In this document: in pieces, positions 23,914 through 35,000 of the stretch
How the letters are laid out: the number at the start of each line of letters is the position of its first letter
Numbering within the stretch: position 1 is the stretch's first letter
From: Rhyacophila brunnea
Lineage: Eukaryota > Arthropoda > Insecta > Trichoptera > Rhyacophilidae
Length of the DNA: 64,000 nucleotides
NCBI GenBank assembly: GCA_022495005.1
Contig: JAGYXB010000956.1
Span: 124,001-188,000, forward strand
Direction of reading: 5' to 3'
The notes under the pieces: generated by a model
What the model saw: the letters and a program-made list of their open reading frames with translations, nothing else
Told to the model about the DNA's origin: nothing
Database searches by the model: none
Translations under genes and position numbers: made by a program

Positions 23914-25488
23914 ATCCAAAATAAAATGGTCAGTCATTTTGGGATATTTACAATAATATAATATTTATGATTGCTATTGTGAGCTTTGTAAAGATCGCAC
24001 TTGTTGCATCACCTCAGTACTCCTCCTACTCCGTCTTGTTTCGTATCCAAATTATCTAACGTTACTGGTTATGTGGTACACTTATGAGAACAATCAGTAT
24101 ATGCTCAGAAGATCAGTCCTATGTGACATTTCTTTTTCCAAGGGGAAAACGCGGCTATAAACCGGAGCTCTCAGTTCCCAATGAATATGACGAAATATAC
24201 ATCAAAATCAGCACCGCCTTGCGCTACAAAGAACTTTCCAGGATTTTTGCAAGGTGGTTTCATAGCCCCTATCTGCCAGTCTTTAAAACAACCTCAATAG
24301 TAAATACGAGGTATCCCTAAAGGCATCTAGAAAAAAATATCCGTTACTGGACTGTAATTGACATACAAAAATAAATTATATTTGCTACATTAATTATACA
24401 TGCCGCACTGTCAAGAGCTGCCAAGAAAATGAGAGGCAAAATACACGCTGAAATAATGATATGTCTGGGATCATGCATTACCACTTAAGCCACATCAGCA
24501 AAGAAATTAGTATGTACATAGAATAATTACATTTCATATTATACAAAACCCAGGGCCATATTGATTTATAGGTTGGTATGCTGGGATTCATAAGAGGTAG
24601 CCGGTGACAGGAAAATATTGAGAAAGGTCTTCAGGTCATGTCTCAATATGATTGGAGTCTACTTGGTAAAAATTGACAATGTATCAATAAAATATTTGTG
24701 TCTGATGCGCAATGACAATTTAAACACCGCTTACCTTAACAAGTTGGAAGTCCTCTGTTAAAATCAGATTGGCCATCATAATTCTCCTTCCATCCATTGC
24801 ATGTTTTTCCACCGTAAATCTATTTCAGAGTCCAATCAGTAAAGTGAAATTCTGTTTTAATGAATAGGTACTTCTAGTTGTGGACATCTGTGAACGTGGT
24901 AAAGAATATGTGAACAGTTTTATAAAAACAATATTACAGAACCGATCAGTTGCAATCACTTAAAAATATGTATACTCACTGAATACTGAATGTCATCAAA
25001 AGAAATGAGAGGAACAGCCCTTTTTTACTGCTATGGCGACAATTCTCATCAATTCATCAAGAGTGGAGATTTCATATAATTGTTTTCTGGTTTCATTCCA
25101 GTTACCGAAGGTCGGAAGATATCTGTTTTCACTTCTCGGTGCGATATCTTGTATCCGTTATGTTCTGGATGCTGTCTTTCATAGTTTAATCTGTCAATAG
25201 CATGTAGAAAATCCAATCGAGAACGGCAATTGGAGAAAATACCATGCCAAACTCTATGAATGACAACGAACTGGCAAAGAGTGCCTAGCAACCCAATAGG
25301 ACGCAAGAAGTATACCAAAGGCTCGCTGAGCTACCGATGAGCGTCGTATACTCGGTGTATTGAGCCCAATGACATTATTAATGGACAATGCACTCAATAC
25401 AGTATCTAGCAAGTAAATTCGCGCATAGCGACATTCGCACATGTATAGGTAGACGTCACGCAATTCCCATTATGCGATATCACGCATC

Positions 25489-25654
25489 GGGAATTTATAG
25501 CAATATGACCTTTATTGTAATGGCGTTAGAACAGTGTTTCTAGTGCCAATGTTCATTTGAGCGAACCCGTTCAAACCGAACCATTCGGCAGACCCGACAA
25601 CAAGTATTGGGAATTTATAGCAATATCACCTTTATTGTAATGGCGTTAGAACAG
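25489..25654 (+). repeat. Direct duplication, 46-bp arms
   Basis: GGGAATTTATAGCAATAT then CACCTTTATTGTAATGGCG...ACAG occurs twice with one mismatch, 119 bp apart. CATTCGGCAGACC also repeats after each arm. Confidence 0.8.
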
Positions 25655-26644
25655 ATTATGCCATTCGGCAGACCAGACAAAAAAGTGAGTGTCATTTTTT
25701 CCCCATATGATTCGTCCATATATTAATATCATTGATTGAGCCAGAAGAAGTCGCATGTTGTCAGAGCATGTAGGGTGCAGAAGAAATAAAATTCATTTAA
25801 ACAGTATTACTCCATTAATCTTTATTCACAGGAAGAAACCATTTTGATTTTTGTACATGTTTAATAAACAAAAAGCACGCCACGGAGAAATTTGGCACTC
25901 AATACGTTATGCAAAGCGTAAACAGGCGATGGCGATACCACATTTCATTATATGTACATTAAATAGAAGTGACATTAAAGTAAAAGTATGTAAGAATATG
26001 ATATTAAAAAGAGGGGAAAAGTTCCTTCCTGCAATATGAACATGACACTATTCAACAAATCTTTTTTCATCCTCAGCTATATTAGATTACATTACATTCT
26101 AAGCCATAAGTGCACTTTTCCACCATTCTTTTCATTTTACATTTCATAATAATATCAAATGTGGAAAGCGGCAAGGAAAGAATTATTTTAGGCCGGCCTG
26201 ACGCCTTCCGCCTCCCACCCGCATTCATTTTTATGAGAAATTTTAATATCAATCTCCTCATCGACCGAACAAACTAAAACAAATGCATACCGGCCCCGCG
26301 GTAAACAAACACGGCTGCGGGCCACCCCTTCTTCCCTCTCACTGGAAAATTAATTCATAAAACTCATTTCACCCCGAGGGCCAAATACTTAGTTATACTT
26401 ATGTAAATTTAAGTTTATGTAGGTAGAGCATTTTCAACCATTAAAATAAATATGTTTCGTAATATGTATGCAGATATCAAGTAAATACAGTACTGAAGGT
26501 TGTTTACATACTTGGGTCCGACAAAAACAAAACTGTATCGACTACCTGCCGATTATCTGCACAAATGTGCACGACTATCAATGTTAAAAATGTACTTAAC
26601 TATATTATTCAAACTATTGAAACCTATTTGACAATGTATTGTGA

Positions 26645-26720
26645 CCTCACCGGGAATCAAACCCAGAGTTCCCGGATGAAACGCCAGTGGCTTACGCATT
26701 TGACTGCGAGGGCCGTGTGA
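26645..26720 (-). repeat. tRNA-like sequence (second SINE type or tRNA pseudogene)
   Basis: Minus strand contains GGTTTGATTCCCGG (box B type) preceded by GCGTAAGCCACTGGCG. The acceptor stem is not convincing, so I do not call a tRNA gene. Confidence 0.35.
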
Positions 26721-28620
26721 ATGCGAAAAGTACCCCTTATTCTAATATTTTTTTTTTTCAATTACGTGCAGCTAAACAGAATCCTTTTCGACACACTCGG
26801 AGCAGTGTTCGCATTCATACACCTAACAGTATACTATACTACATTATCTCAAAACCAAATACAATAACAACCAACCGTGAAAGTCTCAAATAATCGGAAG
26901 TAAAATAACTCGGCGAGGGTGACGAGTGAGAGCGGCCCGCGCTGATGAATACCGGTCCGTTCATGACACACACGTCAGTGGCAGCATCGGGCTGGTCATA
27001 TACCATACTAAGGAGGCGGACATTCTGTCCGCCATTATAATAACAAATACTTAGGTCACTATGTAATAGGATTCGAGGGCAGCAAACGCCGCACCAATGC
27101 GGCAGTCTGCGCTCCGTACGTTACAATATAATTTATTATGTTATTTTATTAATAATTGGACTTAATTAATACGCGATTACTGTTGCAATTCTTTTGATTT
27201 GGATGTTACATGACAGAAATTAAAATGCAAATGAAGTCCAGATCGCTGTCAAAGTTTTAAAACCTTTCAGTCGGCTTGCCGTCTCTCGATGAAAACAGTT
27301 TAAAATAAAAATTACACCACACTACGACTAGTGTTAAAACTAAGATAATAATTGAGGATTGAATGAGTACTAAGAGACAGCTTTCACATACCTACCCATT
27401 TATGTATGAAACGAGATTAAAAATGGAACTACTTTGTATGAAAGGATATACTTGAGCAGTTAATTCCTAACATTGGAGTATGTCTCATGGGTATGGTGTA
27501 TAAAATTTCATTATTATTTTCACCGGTGCACTTGAATTCGTTCAATCCTCAGTAATTAATCATCTCTATTCGGTAAAATTAAACATTTTACAATACGGCG
27601 GATTCTCTGGTGAATGAAATATTTTATCAAGCCGGTCAGTGAATAACTGAGGGCCACGTAAGCTCAGCCACACAAAGAAACTCATCTCGACTGCAATCTG
27701 TTGATTTTGTTGTCATTGGAAATACACCAGTGACATTTTTCCAAAAAAAAAATCTGTCACGTGTAACAAATTTCACTCGACACGGGGACACAGGTAGAAT
27801 GCGCAGAAGCCGCTTTTCATTCGTTTGGGCTAACTGCGAGATATGACTGTCACGGTATGATCTCGCATGTGCGTGGTGAAGAGTGGCAACATTGCGCCTG
27901 GTTTTGATATATGATCATAACGCACAGTGAGTGTAAAACCAAGGCATCTGCAAAGACATCTTTTGGATATATTATGGTTTGAAGTCTTCGTTTTGTTAGG
28001 AGAAATAGAATTTCTAAAAAAACCATAATATTTGGTTTATATCTACATTATATTGCATGTTCTTTCAGTTACTTCACTTTTACATTATCAAGTTCACGAC
28101 TTTTGCAGTTGTTTTGCATTTAATCTCGAAATTGAAAAATTTGCAGATGCCCTGGTTTTACACTCACGGTGCGATAATATCCCGGTCGAGACGATTTTCT
28201 ATGTGCGACCGGGCCTTAAGCCTGCAATGATTCAGAATTGTTTTGATTGAATTTTCTATCCCATTTGATGGGGCCCATCCGTCAATTGCCGTACAATTAC
28301 AAAGATACTTTGCAACCGCTTCAATATTTGTTCCCGATTAACATTATTAAAAATAAAAATATCCTAAAGCTTCATACATACGGTGGTCTAAAAATACATT
28401 GTTTTATTTTTTTGAATGAAAAATAAGGTCTGCTGCAATTTCTTTTCCCGTCTGATGAAAACGGTTACATTTATAGTACACAGCATATTTGATAAGAGAA
28501 CTAACGACTACTATTTACATGTCAATTTATTTACACCTAAAGCTATCCTTCGCCTATCGACTGACAGGAATCAGTTTCACAGAAATGTCAATGCGTCACA
28601 ATACAGCGTAGACAACAAAA

Positions 28621-28645
28621 TTTATTTGTATTCACTCTCTTTATT
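28621..28645 (-). promoter_or_regulatory. USP10 polyadenylation signals
   Basis: Two AATAAA hexamers on the minus strand (28640-28645 and 28621-28626) lie about 170-190 nt after the stop codon. They imply a short 3' UTR ending near 28.6 kb. Confidence 0.65.
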
Positions 28646-28810
28646 GAGTTTAGATTTTGTCATGCCGGCGGTTACGCATCATGGCCACGGTTATACACTT
28701 CAACCTTCGTGATGCGATTTCTCTACACGTCAATGTAAAAGGCATTCATAGAAATAGCAAAGAGGAAATAGTCAGTGATGTGATCAGCGGGCGATTCGAA
28801 GGGAGGAGGG

Positions 28811-29097
28811 TCACTGGTTCCTGTGGTGCGTTTGGTGCGGCTGGGGAGGTTGCACGGTGTCGTGGCGGCGGTAGAGCAGGAGGTAGGGGGTACGAGGTGG
28901 GCGGGGGCGCAGTACTTGCTGCTCTGTGACCGCGGAGACGAGCGAGTCGTCGTAGCGCAGCCAGCCGGCGCTGGGCGCATGGTAGGCATCAGCCGAGTAG
29001 TGCCCTTTCTCTGCTTCCGCTCCCTCATGGTACACCACTGCAAACAGCTTGTACGACCTCTGCTTTGGCCCATACTTCATCTTTGATGAGATTATCT
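28811..29097 (-). CDS. USP10: USP10 coding exon 9 (catalytic His/Asp, stop)
   Basis: Acceptor GTCTGACAG|AG. It encodes YKLFAVVYHEGAEAEKGHYS with His1054, WLRYDD at 1067-1072, and PYLLLYRR near the end, then a short tail and TGA at 28811-28813. Confidence 0.93.
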
Positions 29098-32000
29098 CTG
29101 TCAGACAGAAAAAAACTTTTTCATCTATGTGTTCACTTTCTGATTCTATTCCGGGTCAAGTTGAAAGTATATCAACCTATCCAAAAGAAATGACTATTTT
29201 TTAAATTCAAATAAATAATACACATGATTTTAGAATGTACCGCTTTTTAATTGCATTTACCAATTTTCAAGATTTACTAAAGAATGCCACATTCTTGCAT
29301 GGTAATCATTAGGGAGCCGATTTATATGCAACAAAAAACATGATTATATGCATGCACATACATAATTATGTTAATTGTATAAAAAAATCGTATGTAAAAA
29401 AGGTACGTTTTTGAGGTTGTTCAGCAATATGAAACTGTCAGAAGCGGTCGCACATGAGGAGATTTGTCAATACGCATTAAGCATTGTGAAAGAGGCAAAG
29501 GTCGGAAACTCACTCGGGTCGATCTTGAGGTCGATAGGGTAGTCGATGGCCTTGACGATCTTGACGGTGGCGCCGTCCTGGGGGCGGCAATGGAAGCACT
29601 TGAGATGCAGGAGAAGCACCTGCGGCAGTTTCTCCAGTTGCCACTGCTGCCAGGCTTCTACGGTTCGACCTCGCGCTCCGCACACCACACCCTCCACGCG
29701 GTCACGCCCTGCTACGCGTTCCAACGCCTCCCGTACAGAATTCGAGCGCTGTAATCGGAGACGATAGACATTTCTTTTTTTCACTGTTCAAGATGAAAGT
29801 CAACTGTTTACATTTTGAAACGTCAACGTGCCGATTTCGGAATATATATTTTGTTATTGATATATATATATATATAATGAGAAGTACTTCTAAAACAGAT
29901 CGTGGGAATTCCAGAGATATAATTCTAAAAGTATAGTAGTTCTCCGATGACGAAAAATCACAAAAAGCATTGATAATATTCAATGACAGGGTGGTCGCCA
30001 TGACACATTGTCAGTATTACCAAGTTCTCAAGTAATTTCTTGTTTTTTAGTTTTGTTTAAAAAGATATGATATAAAATATTAATAATGTTGGATAGCAAT
30101 ATAAAATAATATATAAGTACCTATTATTTCTGTGTGCAAACTAAACAGACCTATAAAGTAAATTAGTAAATTATCAATTGAACTTACATTTTCAAGGTCG
30201 AATTCCATAATAAGAACTCTACAGAATTATCGTTATGTATGTATATATATATTATATAACATGTAATAAAAATAAAACTTTACGGAATACACTATAACTT
30301 ACCCTAAGGGGCTCGTAAACGAGTAACTTTTGACGGCAATTTGGTACGGCAATTGTGTTACTATTAAAAGTTCCGCAAAATACGAAAATAGTAGTCCACG
30401 TTGCCGAAACTTTCCATCTATAGCCTTTGCTTTTTGGCAGCATGGTTGGTCGATACATCGAATTCAATCGAAAATACGGCAATAATTGCTAGATAAATCT
30501 ATTTCATTCTCGCTCTGCTCCATATGTGCGTCTCTGTTTGACCTCACCCCTAGCAACAATAAATACATTTGTGACAGCCGATTCGACAATATATTGTTAT
30601 AATTTTTCGCCGTGTCGTTATTAATATTATTATGGTGTTATTATTAATCGTCAGGGTATTGGAGCTTATGAATGTGGTTTATTTACGTCCGGAGCTATGG
30701 AACACCGAATCCAAACTATAATGATACTAATATGAAAAGGCCAACAACAAAGTTGCACAAACGTCAAATTTTGAGTTTTTAAATACATAATTATCAATAA
30801 CTAATTTCTGGTTTATATTACTTATTGTTTCACATTTGTTTAACCTTTTCGTCGCGCCAATGGTCGCCCCAATGTATATCATTTGTCAGCCGCGTGATTT
30901 TTACGAATCATAAATCATATCATAACTCGTTAAAAACTGTCATTAAAAATCCGAGAAGCAGTAGAACCGATAAATATACATTCCTAATAATTTTACGACA
31001 TCTAAAAATAAACAAATACGACTTAAATGGGGCGATATAGCTTGAACAAACACGTCCCATAGTAAAAAAAACCATGCATAGGTACATACCAGGCGGCCAC
31101 TGTCGTACTTCAAGTGGCATGGACACTTGCGCCGATGACAAGTTTATTAGGGCACGCACGATACGTGGGAACCCCACTTCAAACACAGAACACATTAATA
31201 TTTTACAGAGCACATAAAAAATATTACGAAATCACTTTATTTATTATTGAGGGGTTATTTCAAAACACTTAACATAAAATTTTATCGGACAAGAATTTAA
31301 AATTTAATAGTTTCATGGTAATCGTAAAAACAGGGCTGAGGGCACAAAGCTACATCACATTCTCGACACATAATATTTGTCATTTTTCTTTTTGTATTTT
31401 TAATGGTAGATTGGGAACATACCCGACACCGCCTAAATGCTTTGACTTTTTTCTCAGTTGGGGGAACTTGACGTGGCAAATGTTTTAAAAGTTCGGTTTT
31501 TAACATTCTTTTTGGATTATTACTGGAAGAAGGTATATTTAATGATGTTGAAGGTTTTGAGGCACTACCATATTTTTCTATTAATTGACGAATTACTTTA
31601 ATCTGAAAATCGGCCAAAGAAGTTTTTTTACCGGTTATGACTGTGTAAATAATACTAGCATTTAATAAAAATAAATCAATGATGTGGAAACCAACTTTTT
31701 TGTACCACTTAATTGTTTTTCGCATGCACGACAGACTACTCAACATCATGTCAACTTTATCGACAGAGCCCATGTTTTTGTTGTAATCAACAACGCACTT
31801 CGGTTTTATAATGGGTAGTCCTGTGGCTCTATTGGTTTTATGTGTGGGCACCATTGAGTCGTCGTGCATGGTAGTTATCATGTGTACCTCCCTTTTGTCA
31901 TGCCATTTCAACACAAGCAAAGGGTGTCGGTTTAAAGATTTTATTTCACCCTTTTTTAATTTTTGAATTTTCGGCATTTGCTTCCGATTGCTGCGAACTG

Positions 32001-35000
32001 TCCCGCACGCATTTGTTTTTTGTTTAAACAAATGTTCAAATAATTCTGGGCTGCTGTACCAATTGTCGCAAAAAAGTTTATGGCCTTTGCCAAAATAATC
32101 CCTCATCAATGTGGTCACAACAGCCCCAGACACACCCAACTTTTCACTATCGGTAATTTCAGTTCCGTCGCCACAATAAATTATAAAATCTAAAATATAT
32201 CCAGTTTCAACATCACAAATAACAAATAACTTAATCCCAAACCTATGTCTTTTTGAAGGTATAAACTGCTTAAATATAAGTCGTCCTTTAAATACTATAA
32301 TACTTTCATCTATACAGAGGTTTTCATTCGGCAACATCGAGTCTTTGAACAAATTTCTGCAGTGGTCGAGAAGTGTTCTAATTTTGTAAAGTCTATCACC
32401 GGCAGGGGTTTCACTGTCAGAGTAGTGAAGCATTTGCAAAATTAGCTCATAACGATCTCTGACCATTGTTTGGCTAAAAATTTTTGCATTTAACAAAGGG
32501 TCGGTACTCCAGTGTTCCTCTATTGTAAGACGGCGGTTTCTCGTCATCAATAGGGTAACAGCGTAAAATATGTACAATTCGCTTATGGAAGTATCATACC
32601 AGTTATGAATTCGGGCGTTAGGTGTGTGGACTTGTGTGTTGGTCAGATGATCGTGATAGCCGTTGGTAAAGTTCACTATTTTACCCATTATATCTTCATT
32701 TAAAAAGTGTGTGAAAAACTCCATTTCACTTGAATTCTCATTCAAGCCTACACTTGGATTAACACCAGTGTTAAAACTGTCAAAGTCATACACAATTGGC
32801 ACAAATGGTCCCGCGGTCCACGGTTGACGTGGAGCCTCTGGTGCTTCATGTCCAGAGGTGGAAGTGGAAACCTCTGGTGCTTCATGTCCAGAGGTGGAAG
32901 TGGAAGCCTCTCCCACATTATGGTCAACATCAGAAGGGTCGTCAATATTGTGTGGTTCTGCCAGCCCTGTTTCTCCTTCATCATCAGTTTCCATTTCATA
33001 ATCGGAATCCAAGTATTCAATGGATTCTTGGGCTTCCTCATCGGATACACTATCACGCGCAGACATTTTGATCGCAATGTACAAAAATTAACTTTAAATA
33101 TTTCACTACACAATGTACCTACACGAACTTATTGTCACTATTACAAATGTATATAAAAATATATATGAAGAATCTGTGAACTCGAAATTATATTATTGAA
33201 ATTTAAAATACTACTTTTACACACATTTTCCACTAATTTCAATGGGTAAAATGTATGAAATCTCCAATATTATGATTAAAATAATTACACTTAATCACAG
33301 AATCGCGTATTCAAAGTAATTTTATAAAAGCCGAAACTGAATGGTATCGATAACCGTACGAAACCAGACACACACTGTTGAAATAGTATCACCGCACTAT
33401 TCCAAACAAAGCCGAAGTCGGAAATGACATCACGCGCCTGCGCATATTGCGCAACCAACTAGCGGAGATATTTGAATCGACAAAACTGATTATTTGTATT
33501 TTGAAGGAAGTCGATATGGGTCGAGTCTTTGCTATATTACGAACTATTTCATAATGTTTGGATGACAAAAATCAACAGATGTCAGTAGAATAATAATGAA
33601 GCAAGTTCGTAAAACAAATTTCGTCTCTGTTGCTTACCAAATAACGAAAATACAGCAGTAGAAACTTACTGTCACCTCTAGGCGACGCTCGCGGCTCACA
33701 TATACGGCGATCACCGGCATCTCTACATGACGCGCGCGAGGAATAGGTTAAAAGTAGGACCCGATCCAAATCCTTCTTTCATTTTGGATTAATTTGTTTA
33801 GGTATGTGATTATTTTTTATATGGTGCAGAAACTTCATTGCTGGCCGTTGTTGTCACGTGTACGCACAAAATACATCAGCCTCACTTGCCCGACAATGAT
33901 GACGGGTCATACATTGCCCAGCAACTGGGCAATAGTTGCATCATTTTTCTGCAATTTTTGATACTTATTCGAATACTTTAATTCGAATTACGAAATTCGA
34001 ATTAAAGGTATGGTTTTATATGAAAATAATGTTCAAGGGACTTTTTTTTTGCGAAAATTTCGAATTACGGCGAATTTCGAATTATCCGTGTTCTTTTTAA
34101 CGAGGTTTTACTGTATTGACTAAATGAGTAAAGATCTCTATAACTCGTGTCTGATTATTCGTCTTTTTATGAGATTTCTTGTTCTTTGCTCGTAAAAGGT
34201 GCGGGCGGTTTACCTGTATGTCGAGGGGCAGGGTGAAGAACGGCTGCACACAGTGGGTGGTGTCGGAAGCGGAAGCGTCGGTCGCCCTCTGCAGGCGGCT
34301 GCGCAGCTCACCCTGGAAGATATCGCTGAGCGGCGTGCGGCCCGCCAAGCAGCGTCTCTCCATCGCCCCCCGTTTCTTGGGCCCCATCACCTGTAATCAC
34401 CGGCCGCACGTGTCACCTCACTGATCTATATTCGCTTCTATCTGATTATTCCATTCGCCGTTGTCTCCCGGCCTCAGATCTACTATCGAGCCCACACTGC
34501 GTGTTCGGTTTCAAAGTATTTATCATCATTGTGCCGGGATATCCGCCAAAGCTGTACATCCAACATGCAGTATAATATTTCCATTGTGGAGGATCCATTG
34601 CGGAAAGATATATTAAAAAATGAAATTAAACCGCCCGAGCGGAAACTTCAGTGAATTACAATAAATAACATGGTTTGGAGACACTTTCGCATAGCAAAGC
34701 AAACATCTAATCAATAAAACAAAATATAAATATTTTTTCTTGAAAGTTTGATATTTCTGTGAATAGTAGTAAACCAATGTTCACAAATTATTGTCAATCT
34801 AATCATATTAACACTTTGTGTTGAAATCAATTTATAGACATAAGCAATAATCGGATGTTTTTTAACAGCTACATACCATGTAGAGGTAAATCGTTTTACA
34901 GTGGCACCATGGGTACGGCAAATGCGGCGTGCAGTTGTAGTGCTATTGTTTGCTAGCATTGAAACAGGCATTGTCGCAAGCAATTCAATACACGCGTGAA

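Larger units (their letters stand above)
17045..25015 (-). ncRNA. Putative snoRNA host gene with tandemly duplicated exon-snoRNA units
   Basis: Minus-strand transcript inferred from splice sites. Exon 1 is about 24980-25012: it starts in a pyrimidine tract like a 5' TOP (CCTCTCATTTC) and ends TTCA|GTGAGT. A possible 20-nt exon lies at 24735-24754. Class A exons, GTTTCAG to GTGAGA: 23716-23771, 21956-22013, 20420-20459. Class B: 23411-23490, 21211-21304. Class C: 22876-22972, 18596-18687. Class D: 17630-17994 and a piece ending at 21551. Terminal exon begins at 17178 and carries AATAAA at 17066-17071. Exons of a class are alike in sequence but differ in length by non-multiples of three, so they are not coding. 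Each intron carries a box C/D element 67-83 nt upstream of the acceptor. This is the architecture of snoRNA host genes such as gas5/UHG. Exon boundaries are predictions. Confidence 0.72.
25020..28600. other. Spacer between snoRNA host gene and USP10
   Basis: It should hold the host-gene promoter just above 25.02 kb. 25489-25534 and 25608-25654 are a 46-bp direct duplication. Short open frames (for example 25318-25049 minus) match nothing I know. GC-richer at 26.2-26.35 kb without a recognisable gene. Confidence 0.5.

Noticed and set aside
24084..24320. 78-codon plus-strand open frame as a gene
   Set aside because: No recognised motif, no paired splice sites, and it lies in an intron of the opposite-strand host gene.
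25049..25318. 89-codon minus-strand frame as a small gene upstream of the snoRNA host gene
   Set aside because: No recognised domain or start context. It might be transposon-derived but cannot be supported.
26645..26720. Functional tRNA gene
   Set aside because: Box B is good, but the acceptor and D stems do not pair.
29940..30000. Another snoRNA of the array in USP10 intron 7
   Set aside because: GATGACGAAAAATCACAA matches 14 of 15 guide positions, but no C and D boxes stand at the right distances on either strand.
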